A DNA stretch of 64,000 nucleotides, from assembly GCF_019890635.1 (NCBI RefSeq), contig NZ_JAIOAB010000003.1, forward strand, positions 124,001 through 188,000, in the 5' to 3' direction. The DNA comes from Streptomyces sennicomposti. Lineage in GTDB: Bacteria; Actinomycetota; Actinomycetes; Streptomycetales; Streptomycetaceae. The position numbers and the translations under genes were made by a program. Position 1 is the first letter of the stretch, and each line of letters opens with the position of its first letter. The notes beneath the pieces were generated by a model. That model saw only the letters and a list, made by a program, of their open reading frames with translations, did not search any database and was not told the DNA's origin. Positions 39,904 through 49,902 of the stretch are shown piece after piece.

Positions 39904-40575
39904 CTACTGCGCGCCCGGCCGCACCAGACCGCTCTCGTACGCGTACACCGCCGCCTGCACCCGGTCCCGCAGCCCCAGCTTCGTCAGCACATGCCCGACA
40001 TGCGTCTTGACGGTCGTCTCGCTGACGAACAGATCCGCCGCGATCTCCGCGTTCGACAGGCCGCGCGCCACCAGCTTCAGCACCTCCACCTCACGCTCCG
40101 TGAGGGTGTGCAGAGTGTCCGGCACCGGCTCCTCGCCCGAGGGCAGATGCGTGGCGTACTTGTCCAGCAGCCGGCGGGTGATGCTCGGCGCGAGCATCGC
40201 CTCGCCCGCCGCCACCACGCGGATCGCCTGCACCAGCTCGTTGGCGGGAGCGTCCTTCAGCAGGAAGCCGCTCGCCCCCGCGCGCAGCGCCTCCACCACG
40301 TACTCGTCGAGATCGAACGTGGTCAGCACCAGCACCTTCGCCGGGCCGTCGCGCTCGGGACCGGTGATCTGCCGGGTCGCCTCCACGCCGTCCATCCGCG
40401 GCATGCGGATGTCCATCAGCACCACGTCGGGCTGCAGCGCCCGCACCTGGTCCAGGGCCTGCAGACCGTCGCCGGCCTCGCCCACGACCGCGAGATCCCG
40501 CTCCGCCTCCAGGATCATCCGGAATCCGGTGCGCAGCAGTGGCTGGTCGTCGACCAGTAGGACGCGGATGGCCAC
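39904..40575 (-). CDS. NarL/FixJ-family response regulator
   Basis: The 223-residue protein has a receiver domain (1-120) with the acidic pair Asp9-Asp10, phospho-acceptor Asp55 in VVLMDIRMP and Lys in FLLKDAP, and a LuxR-type helix-turn-helix (about 155-215; LTEREVEVLKLVARGLSNAE). No sensor kinase gene is adjacent, so it is an orphan or pairs with a distant kinase. The GTG at 40575 follows GAAGGAG at about 6 nt. Its start is 22 nt past the stop of the RecB-like gene on the same strand, so they may be co-transcribed. Confidence 0.93.
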   Translation of the reverse strand: MAIRVLLVDDQPLLRTGFRMILEAERDLAVVGEAGDGLQALDQVRALQPDVVLMDIRMPRMDGVEATRQITGPERDGPAKVLVLTTFDLDEYVVEALRAGASGFLLKDAPANELVQAIRVVAAGEAMLAPSITRRLLDKYATHLPSGEEPVPDTLHTLTEREVEVLKLVARGLSNAEIAADLFVSETTVKTHVGHVLTKLGLRDRVQAAVYAYESGLVRPGAQ

Positions 40576-40597
40576 GTGAGTCTCCTTCGCCGGTTCC

Positions 40598-41755
40598 CTA
40601 GTCCGCGCCCATTCTGCCCTGCACCGGCGGCGCGGCCGGTGCCAGGGGCAGCGGGTAGGGCGGGGGAGTGCCGCCGAACTCCGGGCAGTGCGCCCGGTGG
40701 TCGCACCAGCCGCACAGCTTGGTGGGCCGCGGCCGCCAGTCACCCGTCTCGGTGGCCAGCCGGATCGCCTCCCACAGCGCGTGCAGCTTGCGCTCGATCC
40801 GCTCCAGATCGGCCGGGACCGGGTCGTACGTCAGCACGTCGCCGCTGCCCAGGTACACCAGCTGGAGCCGGCGCGGCACGACCTTCTTCAGCCGCCACAC
40901 CACCAGGGCGTAGAACTTCATCTGGAACAGGGCGCCCTCGGCGTACTCGGGGCGGGGCGCCTTGCCCGTCTTGTAGTCGACGATCCGCACCTCGCCCGTC
41001 GGGGCGACGTCCACCCGGTCGATGATGCCGCGCAGCCTCAGCCCGGAGGCCAGCTCCGCCTCCACGAACAGCTCCCGCTCGGCCGGCTCCAGACGGGACG
41101 GGTCCTCCAGCGTGAACCAGCGCTCCACCAGCCGCTCCGCCTCCGACAGCCAGCGCGCCAGCCGCTCGCCGTCCGCGTCGTCGGCGAACAACTCCACCAG
41201 CTCCGGCCGGGACTCGCGCAGCCGGTCCCACTGACCCGGGATCAGCGCCTTGGCCCGGGGCGGGGTGCGCTCCGCGGCCGGCGCGTCGAACAGGCGCTCA
41301 AGCACCGCGTGCACCAGGGTGCCGCGCGTCGCCGCCTCGCTCGGCTTCTCCGGCAGCCGGTCGATCACCCGGAAGCGGTACAGCAACGGGCACTGCATGA
41401 AGTCCCCGGCACGCGAGGGCGACAACGAGACCGGCGGCACGGCCGCCCGGACCGCGCCGGAGGCCACGCCGTCCGGCGCCGCCACGCCCGCGTCCGCGCC
41501 GCCGGCCCCGGCCGCCGGCTCCTGGCCCGCCGCCGTCACGTCCGCGCCGCCCGCCTCGCCCGCCGCCGACCCGTCCGCCGCCTGCGCGGTGGCGGCCTGC
41601 CCGGCGGTCGCCGAGGCGGCGGACGGCTCGGCAGCGGACGCCTGGGCGGCGGTCGCCTGGGCCGGCACCGCCGGGGCCGTCGCCGGGGTGGGGCCGGACT
41701 CCGGTGTCCGGTCCGGTGCGGGCTCCGGTGTCGGGGCCTCCGTGCTCGTCTCCAT
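40598..41755 (-). CDS. RecB-family PD-(D/E)XK nuclease with Fe-S cluster cysteines
   Basis: The product is 385 residues. The first ~105 are Ala/Pro/Gly-rich and probably disordered. The rest is a Cas4/AddB-like nuclease domain: LSPSRAGDFMQCPLLYRFR, GTLVHAVLERLF, GIIDRVDVAPTG with the catalytic Asp, and VDYKTGK with Asp and Lys. Cys122, Cys348, Cys351 and Cys357 (CGWCDHRAHC) form the expected 4Fe-4S site. It would process single-stranded DNA ends in repair. TAGGGT ends 7 nt before the ATG at 41755, which suggests a leaderless mRNA; it is divergent from the site-2 protease. Confidence 0.9.
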   Translation of the reverse strand: METSTEAPTPEPAPDRTPESGPTPATAPAVPAQATAAQASAAEPSAASATAGQAATAQAADGSAAGEAGGADVTAAGQEPAAGAGGADAGVAAPDGVASGAVRAAVPPVSLSPSRAGDFMQCPLLYRFRVIDRLPEKPSEAATRGTLVHAVLERLFDAPAAERTPPRAKALIPGQWDRLRESRPELVELFADDADGERLARWLSEAERLVERWFTLEDPSRLEPAERELFVEAELASGLRLRGIIDRVDVAPTGEVRIVDYKTGKAPRPEYAEGALFQMKFYALVVWRLKKVVPRRLQLVYLGSGDVLTYDPVPADLERIERKLHALWEAIRLATETGDWRPRPTKLCGWCDHRAHCPEFGGTPPPYPLPLAPAAPPVQGRMGAD

Positions 41756-41930
41756 GCCCCAGACCCTACGGCCAGCCACCGACAGTGACCCATTCGTGCC
41801 GACTGACCTGCGCGCCGACGGGGCAGATGTCAGGGGTGCCAGGCTGGACCGCGCGCCGCCGCCGCATACCATCGACCCGAGACCTCCCGTCCGGCAGGCA
41901 CGGGAAACGCGCTTCGAACGAGGGGACACC

Positions 41931-43514
41931 GTGGACGTGAGCGGCGGAAGCGGGCAGCCGCGGTCCGGCAACGACGAGCCGGCGCAGTCCCCGGCGGACC
42001 CCACGACGCCGGACGGGCCCCGTACGGCCCCGGCCCCCGGACAGAAGACCGAGAAGACCGAAAACACCGCGAAGACCGAGGACACCGCGAAGACCGGGGA
42101 CACCGCGAAGGCCTCCCGCGACGACCGTCCCGGCAGCGCCCCCGAACCCAGCGGCGACCCCACCGGCCGCGACCACGCCGACGACAGCCCCGGCACGCGC
42201 GGCGCACCCCCGCCGCCCCCACCCCCTCAGCACCCCCCGGCCGGAACCGGCGCCCACGGCGCCGACCCGGGCACCGGCGCCGCTCCGGGCTCCGACGCCC
42301 ACCCCGACCGCGCCCACGCACACTCCGCCCCCGGCGGCCCCCGCCCGCCCCGCCGCCCCAGGGAACCCGGCGGCGGCATCCTCATGGGCCGCCCCTTCGG
42401 CGTCCCCGTCTACGTCGCACCCAGCTGGTTCCTCGTCGCCGCCCTCATCACCTGGGTGTTCGGCGGCCAGCTCGACCGCGTCCTGCCCGAGCTGGGCGCC
42501 GCCCGCTACCTGGTGTCCCTGTTCTTCGCCGTCGCCTTCTACGGCTCCGTCCTCGTCCACGAACTCGCCCACACCCTCGCCGCCCTCCGCTTCAAACTCC
42601 CCGTCCGCCGCATCCAGCTCCAGTTCTTCGGCGGCGTCTCGGAGATCGAGAAAGAGGCCGAGACCCCCGGCCGCGAATTCGTCCTCGCCTTCGTCGGACC
42701 CCTGCTCTCCCTGGTCCTCGGCGGCGTCTTCTACCTCGCCCTGCAACCCGTCGAACGCGGCACGGTCCCCGGCGTCCTGCTCGCCGCCCTGATGATCTCC
42801 AACCTCATCGTCGCCGTCTTCAACCTGCTGCCCGGCCTCCCCCTGGACGGCGGCCGGATGCTGCGCGCCGTCGTCTGGAAGATCACCGGCAAACCCATGA
42901 GCGGCACCGTCGCCGCCGCCTGGGTCGGCCGCGCCCTCGCCGTCACCGTCCTCATCGGCCTGCCCTGGGTCAGCCAGTCCGGCGCCCTCGGCGACGCCGC
43001 CGAGGGCAACGTCGGCGTCGACACCGTCACCGACGCCCTGCTCGCCGCCATCATCGCCGCGATCATCTGGACCGGCGCCGGCAACAGCCTGCGCATGGCC
43101 CGCCTGCGCGAACACCTCCCCGAACTGCGCGCCCGCACCCTCACCCGCCGCGCGGTACCCGTCGAGACCAACACCTCCCTGGCCGAGGCGCTGCGCCGCG
43201 CCAACGCCGCCGGCGCCCGCGCCCTCGTCGTCGTGGACGGCCACGGCGAGCCCCTGGCCATCGTCCGCGAGTCCGCGATCGTCGGCGTGCCCGAGCACCG
43301 CCGCCCCTGGGTGTCGGCCGGCGAACTCGCCCAGGACCTCACCGAGGGCATGCGGGTCTCCGCCGAGCTGGCCGGCGAGGAACTCCTGGACGTCCTGCGC
43401 GCCACCCCGGCCACCGAGTACCTGGTCGTCGAGGAGACCGGCGAAATCTACGGCGTACTGTCCGCCGCCGACGTGGAACGCGCCTTCGTCAAAGCCATGG
43501 CCCGCCCCTCCTGA
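41931..43514 (+). CDS. M50-family site-2 protease with CBS domain
   Basis: The 527-residue protein has a disordered N-terminal ~145 residues (Lys/Thr/Glu repeats of the type KTEDTAKTGDTAK, then Pro/Gly/Ala-rich), a membrane metalloprotease core with the zinc motif HELAH (His210, Glu211, His214) and the second-ligand segment NLLPGLPLDGGRML, and a C-terminal CBS pair (about 405-520). It is related to SpoIVFB-type intramembrane proteases, which cut membrane anti-sigma factors or signal peptides. The GTG at 41931 follows GAGGGG. The substrate is unknown. Confidence 0.9.
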   Translation: MDVSGGSGQPRSGNDEPAQSPADPTTPDGPRTAPAPGQKTEKTENTAKTEDTAKTGDTAKASRDDRPGSAPEPSGDPTGRDHADDSPGTRGAPPPPPPPQHPPAGTGAHGADPGTGAAPGSDAHPDRAHAHSAPGGPRPPRRPREPGGGILMGRPFGVPVYVAPSWFLVAALITWVFGGQLDRVLPELGAARYLVSLFFAVAFYGSVLVHELAHTLAALRFKLPVRRIQLQFFGGVSEIEKEAETPGREFVLAFVGPLLSLVLGGVFYLALQPVERGTVPGVLLAALMISNLIVAVFNLLPGLPLDGGRMLRAVVWKITGKPMSGTVAAAWVGRALAVTVLIGLPWVSQSGALGDAAEGNVGVDTVTDALLAAIIAAIIWTGAGNSLRMARLREHLPELRARTLTRRAVPVETNTSLAEALRRANAAGARALVVVDGHGEPLAIVRESAIVGVPEHRRPWVSAGELAQDLTEGMRVSAELAGEELLDVLRATPATEYLVVEETGEIYGVLSAADVERAFVKAMARPS

Positions 43515-43635
43515 ACCCGGCCGCGCCCCCGCCCCGCCCGGACGCCGTGCCCGCGAAACCGGAGCACCGCTCTCCCGAAGCGGCGGCCGTGCAGCGGTGG
43601 TCGGCGGCCCTCCCCGGGGCCGGTAGGCTGGTCAC

Positions 43636-44538
43636 ATGTCCGAACCGACCGGTGCCGCCCGCCGTCGCGGGCCCTTCAAGGTCGGGGACCAGGTACAGCT
43701 GACCGACCCCAAGGGCCGCCACTACACGTTCACGCTCGAGGCCGGGAAGAACTTCCACACCCACAAGGGTTCCTTCCCGCACGACGAACTGATCGGCGCA
43801 CCCGAGGGAAGCGTTGTCCGCACCACCGGCAACGTCGCCTACCTCGCGCTGCGTCCCCTGCTCCCCGACTACGTCCTGTCCATGCCCCGCGGGGCAGCCG
43901 TCGTCTACCCCAAGGACGCGGGGCAGATCCTCGCCTTCGCCGACATCTTCCCCGGCGCCCGCGTCGTGGAGGCCGGCGTCGGCTCCGGCTCGCTCAGCAG
44001 CTTCCTGCTGCGCGCCATCGGCGACCAGGGCATGCTGCACAGCTACGAGCGCCGTGCCGACTTCGCCGAGATCGCCCAGGCCAACGTCGAGCGCTACTTC
44101 GGCGGCCCGCACCCCGCCTGGCAGCTCACCGTCGGCGACCTCCAGGACAACCTGTCCGACACCGAGGTCGACCGGGTCATCCTCGACATGCTCGCCCCGT
44201 GGGAATGCCTGGAGGCCGTCTCCAAGGCCCTCGTCCCCGGCGGCATCCTGTGCTGCTACGTCGCCACCACCACCCAGCTCGCCCGGACCGTGGAGTCCAT
44301 CCGCGAGATCGGCTGCTTCAACGAGCCGACCGCCTGGGAGACGATGATCCGCAACTGGCACATCGAGGGCCTGGCCGTCCGCCCCGACCACCGCATGATC
44401 GGGCACACCGGCTTCCTGCTCACCGCCCGGCGCCTCGCCGACGGCGTCGAGCCGCCCATGCGCCGCCGCCGCCCCGCCAAGGGCGCCTACGGCGAGGACT
44501 ACGAGGGCCCCAACGCCGACGGCGGCGCCGGCCGCTGA
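43636..44538 (+). CDS. trmI: tRNA (adenine-58-N1)-methyltransferase TrmI
   Basis: The 300-residue SAM-dependent methyltransferase makes m1A58 in the T loop of tRNA. It has the small N-terminal beta domain (about 12-80), the SAM motif VVEAGVGSGSLSSFLLRA, SYERRADFAEIA, and the catalytic-loop ILDMLAPWECLE. In Mycobacterium the orthologue lies beside the Pup-proteasome genes, as here. The ATG at 43636 has no Shine-Dalgarno and follows TAGGCT by 6 nt, so the mRNA is probably leaderless. A 22-bp terminator follows. Confidence 0.94.
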   Translation: MSEPTGAARRRGPFKVGDQVQLTDPKGRHYTFTLEAGKNFHTHKGSFPHDELIGAPEGSVVRTTGNVAYLALRPLLPDYVLSMPRGAAVVYPKDAGQILAFADIFPGARVVEAGVGSGSLSSFLLRAIGDQGMLHSYERRADFAEIAQANVERYFGGPHPAWQLTVGDLQDNLSDTEVDRVILDMLAPWECLEAVSKALVPGGILCCYVATTTQLARTVESIREIGCFNEPTAWETMIRNWHIEGLAVRPDHRMIGHTGFLLTARRLADGVEPPMRRRRPAKGAYGEDYEGPNADGGAGR

Positions 44539-44564
44539 GGCTGCCCCCGCCGCACACAACGAAC

Positions 44565-44616
44565 GGGCGCCGTGGCGCAGTTCCCGACTCCGGCCGGGAA
44601 CTGCGCCACGGCGCCC
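44565..44616. terminator. Perfect 22-bp terminator hairpin after trmI
   Basis: Arms 44565-44586 and 44595-44616 pair without mismatch around an 8-nt loop. Confidence 0.88.
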
Positions 44617-44749
44617 TCACGTTGACCGGGACGACACCGCCCCGCGCGGCGGAAAGCGGAACCGGGTACCCACCCCACCGTTCCCCCGCACTGTGACGTG
44701 TGGCACGATGCTGGCCACCCCACCGGCACAGCCCTCATGAGAGGCCCTA

Positions 44750-45328
44750 GTGCAGCACTCCGCCGTCCCGGACCTGGCACACACGCACACCCGCCCCATC
44801 CACTGGGTCGCCACCGCGACCGCCGTAGCCGGTGTGATCGCCCTCTCCTCGGCCCTCCAGCCCGGCTCCGCCACCGCCGCCCAGTCCGGACCCGGCGAAA
44901 CCCGGAGCGCCCCCGCCGCCGTCGCCCCGCCCAGCACCACCGGAGTGACCTTCCCCCTCGAGTGCGGCCCCGTCAAAGCGGTCGTCGCGAAGAAGGCCAC
45001 CGGGGACCTCGACGGCGACGGCCGGCCCGAGACCGTGGCCGTCGTCCACTGCGACGCCTCCATGGGCACCCCGCCCGACGGCGTCTACGTCCTCACCCAG
45101 GCCCACGGCGCGACCGCCCCGCGCGTGGTGGCCACCCTGGTCGACCCCAAGGACCGGTACACCGTCACCGACTTCGCGGTACACGCCAGCCGGATCACCG
45201 CCACCCTGCTCGGCTACTCCTCGCCCGACGTGCCCAATTGCTGCCCCGACCTCAAGGAGGGCGCGAAATGGCAGTGGAAGAACGGCGCGTTCGTCCGTTC
45301 CGCTCCCGCCCAGGCCCGCAGTATCTGA
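44750..45328 (+). CDS. Secreted protein with calcium-type DxDxDG motif, unknown function
   Basis: The 192-residue precursor has an atypical signal sequence with a hydrophobic core at about 19-35 and a cleavable Ala-rich region. The mature part contains GDLDGDGRPETVAVVHC, an EF-hand/FG-GAP-like calcium loop and beta strand, and four cysteines in total (one before and one after this loop, then NCCPD), likely forming disulfides. It ends with a beta-rich segment, LKEGAKWQWKNGAFVRS. Similar small exported proteins occur in streptomycetes; no activity can be assigned. The GTG at 44750 follows GAGAGG. Confidence 0.72.
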   Translation: MQHSAVPDLAHTHTRPIHWVATATAVAGVIALSSALQPGSATAAQSGPGETRSAPAAVAPPSTTGVTFPLECGPVKAVVAKKATGDLDGDGRPETVAVVHCDASMGTPPDGVYVLTQAHGATAPRVVATLVDPKDRYTVTDFAVHASRITATLLGYSSPDVPNCCPDLKEGAKWQWKNGAFVRSAPAQARSI

Positions 45329-45397
45329 GGCATCCGAGTCCCTTGCCCGCCACGCGTGTGAGAAATCAGACAGCAGTGACGACAGGCGCCCGTGCGA

Positions 45398-45697
45398 TCA
45401 CTCCGCGTCAGGCCCGTACACTTCCACCCTGTCCGAAACACGCCGCACATGGATGCACTCGCCGGGACACTCCCGCGCCGAGTCCACCACGTCCGTGAGA
45501 AGCGGCAGCGGCACGGGCGTTGTCGCCCCCCTGGCCTGCAGCAGCTCGTCGTCCGCGCCCTTCACATAGGCCAGACCGTCGATGTCCAGCTCGAACACCT
45601 CCGGCGCGTACTGCGCGCAGATCCCGTCACCGGTGCACAGGTCCTGGTCGATCCAGACCTCCAGCTCCTCGCCGCCGTCCACGGTCTGCTGCTGCAC
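45398..45697 (-). CDS. Ferredoxin, probably 3Fe-4S
   Basis: The 99-residue acidic protein has the single-cluster ferredoxin pattern: Cys21 and Cys27 in DLCTGDGICAQYAPEVFELD and Cys77 in RECPGECI, with the middle position of the canonical motif (CxxDxxC) occupied by Asp, as in 3Fe-4S ferredoxins of actinobacterial P450 systems. Cys81 is an extra cysteine. A ~20-residue insert (about 46-66) is longer than usual. No P450 is in the window. It is divergent from arc, as in other Streptomyces. The GTG at 45697 has AGGAG 8 nt upstream. Confidence 0.9.
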   Translation of the reverse strand: MQQQTVDGGEELEVWIDQDLCTGDGICAQYAPEVFELDIDGLAYVKGADDELLQARGATTPVPLPLLTDVVDSARECPGECIHVRRVSDRVEVYGPDAE

Positions 45698-45902
45698 GCT
45701 CACATCTCCTGCCCTGTCACGTCGAACCACGCGGGAATCCGGCCAGCTCCGACGGGTGTTGAACGACTCGACCCTACCTCTGACGGCTTTCCAATCGCGT
45801 TCGGTGGGTATTCCCCTGGCGTGAGGGAGAGCGCAAGGGTGAAGATCGGACACACCCCGACAGTCTTTGTGATCTAGGGGTTTCAATCGACACCCACCCA
45901 GG

Positions 45903-45908
45903 TAGGGT
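45903..45908 (+). promoter_or_regulatory. Candidate -10 box of the arc promoter
   Basis: TAGGGT precedes arc by about 40 nt, in the divergent ferredoxin-arc gap. No strong -35 is evident, which is common for Streptomyces promoters. Confidence 0.35.
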
Positions 45909-45946
45909 CTGGAAGCGTCCAGCTCCCCTTGGAGGAGGTGAGGACC

Positions 45947-47713
45947 GTGGCAGCCCACGACGACGACATGAACCGCGGCATCCGCCCGGGACGAGGGTCC
46001 GACGACCCGGCCGGGCAGATCGCCTACCTTGAGCAGGAGATCGCCGTCCTGCGACGCAAGCTCGCCGACTCTCCGCGACACACGAGGATTCTCGAAGAGC
46101 GGATCGTCGAGCTGCAGACCAATCTGGCCGGCGTGTCCGCGCAGAACGAACGACTGGCGAACACGCTCCGCGAGGCCCGCGACCAGATCGTGGCCCTCAA
46201 GGAAGAGGTCGACCGGCTGGCCCAGCCGCCCGCCGGCTTCGGCGTCTTCCTGCAGGCCAACGAGGACGGCACGGCCGACATCTTCACCGGCGGCCGCAAG
46301 CTGAGGGTGAACGTCAGCCCCAGCGTCGAACTCGACGAGCTCCGGCGCGGCCAGGAAGTGATGCTCAACGAAGCGCTCAACGTGGTCGACGCCATGCAGT
46401 TCGAGCGCGTCGGCGACATCGTCACCCTCAAGGAGATCCTCGAGGACGGCGAGCGCGCCCTGGTGATCGGGCACACCGACGAGGAACGGGTGGTACGGCT
46501 CGCCGAGCCGCTGCTGGACGTCACCATCCGCGCCGGCGACGCCCTGCTGCTCGAACCCAGGTCCGGCTACGTCTACGAGGTCGTGCCCAAGAGCGAGGTC
46601 GAGGAACTCGTCCTCGAAGAGGTGCCCGACATCGGCTACGAGCAGATCGGCGGCCTCGGCAACCAGATCGAGATGATCCGGGACGCCGTCGAGCTGCCCT
46701 ACCTCTACCCGGACCTCTTCAAGGAGCACGAACTGCGCCCGCCCAAGGGCGTCCTGCTCTACGGACCCCCCGGATGCGGCAAGACGCTCATCGCCAAGGC
46801 CGTCGCGAACTCGCTGGCCAAGAAGGTCGCCGAGGTCACCGGCCAGGCCGCCGGCAAGAGCTTCTTCCTCAACATCAAGGGCCCCGAGCTGCTGAACAAG
46901 TACGTCGGCGAGACCGAGCGGCAGATCCGCCTCGTCTTCCAGCGCGCCCGGGAGAAGGCCAGCGAGGGCACCCCCGTCATCGTCTTCTTCGACGAGATGG
47001 AATCCCTCTTCCGCACCCGCGGCTCCGGCGTCAGCTCGGACGTGGAGAACACCATCGTCCCGCAGCTCCTCGCCGAGATCGACGGCGTGGAGGGCCTGCA
47101 GAACGTGGTCGTGATCGGCGCCTCCAACCGCGAGGACATGATCGACCCCGCCATCCTGCGCCCCGGCCGGCTCGACGTGAAGATCAAGATCGAACGTCCC
47201 GACGCCGAGGCGGCCAAGGACATCTTCGCGAAGTACCTCACCGAGCGCCTCCCGCTGCACGCGGACGACCTCTCGGAGCACGGCGGCGAGAAGGACGCCA
47301 CGGTCCAGGCCATGATCCAGACCGCGGTCGAGCAGATGTACGCCGAATCCGAGGAGAACCGCTTCCTGGAGGTCACCTACGCCAACGGCGACAAGGAAGT
47401 CCTCTACTTCAAGGACTTCAATTCCGGCGCCATGATCGAGAACATCGTGGGCCGGGCCAAGAAAATGGCGATCAAGGACTTCCTGGAGAAGAACCAGAAG
47501 GGCCTGCGCGTCTCCCACCTCCTCCAGGCCTGCGTGGACGAGTTCAAGGAGAACGAGGACCTGCCCAACACCACCAACCCGGACGACTGGGCCCGGATCT
47601 CCGGAAAGAAGGGCGAGCGGATCGTCTACATCCGCACCCTGATCACCGGAAAGCAGGGCGCGGACACCGGACGCTCCATCGACACGGTGGCGAACACCGG
47701 TCAGTACCTGTAA
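45947..47713 (+). CDS. arc: Proteasome-associated AAA ATPase Arc/Mpa
   Basis: The 588-residue ring ATPase captures pupylated proteins, unfolds them and feeds them into the 20S core. It has an N-terminal coiled coil that binds Pup (about 25-80), two OB domains (about 85-230), and an AAA module with Walker A GPPGCGKT at 273-280 and Walker [11 protein letters not shown]. The C-terminus ends in GQYL, the penultimate-Tyr motif that docks in the PrcA pockets. The GTG at 45947 follows GGAGG; an upstream TTG in frame overlaps that ribosome binding site and is unlikely to be used. A hairpin (47722-47756) separates it from dop. Confidence 0.97.
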   Translation: MAAHDDDMNRGIRPGRGSDDPAGQIAYLEQEIAVLRRKLADSPRHTRILEERIVELQTNLAGVSAQNERLANTLREARDQIVALKEEVDRLAQPPAGFGVFLQANEDGTADIFTGGRKLRVNVSPSVELDELRRGQEVMLNEALNVVDAMQFERVGDIVTLKEILEDGERALVIGHTDEERVVRLAEPLLDVTIRAGDALLLEPRSGYVYEVVPKSEVEELVLEEVPDIGYEQIGGLGNQIEMIRDAVELPYLYPDLFKEHELRPPKGVLLYGPPGCGKTLIAKAVANSLAKKVAEVTGQAAGKSFFLNIKGPELLNKYVGETERQIRLVFQRAREKASEGTPVIVFFDEMESLFRTRGSGVSSDVENTIVPQLLAEIDGVEGLQNVVVIGASNREDMIDPAILRPGRLDVKIKIERPDAEAAKDIFAKYLTERLPLHADDLSEHGGEKDATVQAMIQTAVEQMYAESEENRFLEVTYANGDKEVLYFKDFNSGAMIENIVGRAKKMAIKDFLEKNQKGLRVSHLLQACVDEFKENEDLPNTTNPDDWARISGKKGERIVYIRTLITGKQGADTGRSIDTVANTGQYL

Positions 47714-47721
47714 AACCGGGG

Positions 47722-47756
47722 CGGCTGCGGGTTCCCACGGCGGGTACCCGCAGCCG
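47722..47756 (+). terminator. Hairpin between arc and dop
   Basis: Arms 47722-47732 and 47746-47756 form an 11-bp stem with a 13-nt loop; there is no U-tract. It may reduce read-through from arc into dop. Confidence 0.5.
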
Positions 47757-47947
47757 ACCTGTTTTCCAGGGCCACGCATGGAGCAGGCAATGACGCAAAT
47801 GATCTCCCCACCAGCGCAGAGGCGTTCTAGGCTCTTTCGTACCGCCGGGTCGCGCAGTGCGGGGACGGGCACCGCACAGGCACCCGAGCATCAGCGGTAC
47901 TTGAGCGCCGCCCTCGACCGAGGGCGCCGCCGGGCAAGGAGGGCCGC

Positions 47948-49459
47948 ATGACCGTACGGCGAGTGATGGGCATCGAGACGGAGTACGGGATCTCCGTCCC
48001 CGGTCACCCGAACGCCAATGCCATGCTCACCTCGTCCCAGATCGTCAACGCCTACGCCGCGGCGATGCACCGGGCCCGCCGGGCCCGCTGGGACTTCGAG
48101 GAGGAGAACCCGCTGCGGGACGCCCGCGGCTTCGACCTCGCCCGCGAGGCCGCCGACTCCAGCCAGCTCACCGACGAGGACATCGGCCTGGCCAACGTCA
48201 TCCTGACCAACGGCGCCCGGCTCTACGTCGACCACGCCCACCCCGAGTACAGCGCCCCCGAGGTCACCAACCCGCGCGACGCCGTCCTGTGGGACAAGGC
48301 CGGCGAGCGGATCATGGCCGAGGCCGCCGAGCGGGCCGCCCAGCTGCCCGGCGCGCAGCCCATCCACCTCTACAAGAACAACACCGACAACAAGGGCGCC
48401 TCCTACGGCACGCACGAGAACTACCTGATGAAGCGGGAGACCGCCTTCTCGGACATCGTGCGCCACCTGACGCCCTTCTTCGTCTCCCGCCAGGTCGTCA
48501 CGGGCGCCGGCCGGGTCGGCATCGGCCAGGACGGCCACGAACACGGCTTCCAGCTCAGCCAGCGCGCGGACTACTTCGAGGTCGAGGTGGGCCTGGAGAC
48601 CACCCTCAAGCGGCCCATCATCAACACCCGCGACGAGCCGCACGCCGACGCCGAGAAGTACCGCCGACTGCACGTGATCATCGGCGACGCCAACCTCTCG
48701 GAGATCTCCACCTACCTCAAGCTCGGCACGACCGCCCTGGTCCTGTCCATGATCGAGGACGGCTTCATCGCCGTCGACCTGGCCGTCGACCAGCCCGTGC
48801 GCACCCTGCACCAGGTCTCGCACGACCCCACGCTCAAGCGACTGATCACGCTGCGCAGCGGCCGGACACTGACCGCGGTACAGCTCCAGATGGAGTACTT
48901 CGAGCTGGCCCGCAAGTACGTCGAGGAGCGCTTCGGCGCCGACGCCGACGACCAGACCAAGGACGTCCTGACCCGCTGGGAGGACACCCTCAACCGGCTG
49001 GAGAACGACCCGATGAGCCTGGCCGGCGAGCTGGACTGGGTCGCCAAGCGGGAGCTGATGGAGGGCTACCGCCGCCGCGACGGCCTCGACTGGGACGCCG
49101 CCAAGCTCCACCTGCTCGACCTCCAGTACGCCGACGTGCGCGCCGAGAAGGGCCTGTACAACCGCCTGGCGGCCCGCGGCCGCATGAAGCGCCTGCTGGA
49201 CGAGAGCGAGGTCGACCGGGCCCGCAGGAAGCCCCCGGAGGACACCCGGGCCTACTTCCGCGGGCGGTGCCTGGAGCAGTACGCCGACGACGTGGCGGCG
49301 GCCTCCTGGGACTCGGTCATCTTCGACCTGCCGGGCCGCGACTCCCTCCAGCGGGTTCCAACCCTGGAACCGCTTCGCGGAACGCGTAATCACGTCAAGG
49401 AGCTGCTGGACCGCTGCCGCACGGCGGAGGACCTGGTCAGGGTCCTGTCCGGCAACTGA
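47948..49459 (+). CDS. dop: Pup deamidase/depupylase Dop
   Basis: The 503-residue paralogue of PafA belongs to the carboxylate-amine ligase fold related to glutamine synthetase. It begins [19 protein letters not shown], with the catalytic Glu region MGIETEYG and the phosphate-site [10 protein letters not shown] and [17 protein letters not shown] motifs, and has an extra N-terminal loop (about 35-80) absent from PafA, the Dop-loop that defines depupylases. It removes Pup from substrates and deamidates Pup-Gln in species that need it. GCAAGGAGGG precedes the ATG. Confidence 0.96.
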   Translation: MTVRRVMGIETEYGISVPGHPNANAMLTSSQIVNAYAAAMHRARRARWDFEEENPLRDARGFDLAREAADSSQLTDEDIGLANVILTNGARLYVDHAHPEYSAPEVTNPRDAVLWDKAGERIMAEAAERAAQLPGAQPIHLYKNNTDNKGASYGTHENYLMKRETAFSDIVRHLTPFFVSRQVVTGAGRVGIGQDGHEHGFQLSQRADYFEVEVGLETTLKRPIINTRDEPHADAEKYRRLHVIIGDANLSEISTYLKLGTTALVLSMIEDGFIAVDLAVDQPVRTLHQVSHDPTLKRLITLRSGRTLTAVQLQMEYFELARKYVEERFGADADDQTKDVLTRWEDTLNRLENDPMSLAGELDWVAKRELMEGYRRRDGLDWDAAKLHLLDLQYADVRAEKGLYNRLAARGRMKRLLDESEVDRARRKPPEDTRAYFRGRCLEQYADDVAAASWDSVIFDLPGRDSLQRVPTLEPLRGTRNHVKELLDRCRTAEDLVRVLSGN

Positions 49460-49646
49460 ATGGGTACTCGAACCGGGCCGGCCGACCGGGGTGGAAACCC
49501 CCGGCGCCCGGGAATCATCGAGACGGGCCCCGTACGTTGCGGAAACTGCGGGGCCGATGTCGGACCCGGCTTGTAGGGTCTGATCATCACCGATCGGCCG
49601 TAATGCCGACCATGTCGGGCGAACCGAACTGAGCGGGGTGAGGGTT

Positions 49647-49865
49647 ATGGCGACCAAGGACACCGGCGGCGGGCAGCAGAAGGCCACGCGCTCGACCGAG
49701 GAGGTCGAGGAGCAGGCACAGGACGCCCAGGCGAGCGACGACCTCAAGGAACGCCACGAGAAGCTGAGCGACGACGTCGACGACGTCCTGGACGAAATCG
49801 ATGATGTGCTCGAGTCCAATGCAGAGGACTTCGTGCGGTCCTTCGTTCAGAAGGGTGGAGAGTAA
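49647..49865 (+). CDS. pup: Prokaryotic ubiquitin-like protein Pup
   Basis: The 72-residue disordered protein is linked through its C-terminal Glu side chain to substrate lysines by PafA. Its C-terminal half is conserved (the helix that docks on the Arc coiled coil, DDLKERHEKLSDDVDDVLDE), and it ends Lys-Gly-Gly-Glu. The encoded end is Glu, not Gln, so deamidation by Dop is not needed before ligation. GGGGTGAGG precedes the ATG at 49647. Confidence 0.97.
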   Translation: MATKDTGGGQQKATRSTEEVEEQAQDAQASDDLKERHEKLSDDVDDVLDEIDDVLESNAEDFVRSFVQKGGE

Positions 49866-49902
49866 TTCCTCCTTTGAATCGAAGGTAGCGGGGGTCGTCG
49901 GA

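Noticed and set aside
49638-49646. GTG three codons before the Pup ATG
   Set aside because: The ATG at 49647 has the better-placed ribosome binding site, and the Pup family begins with MATKD.
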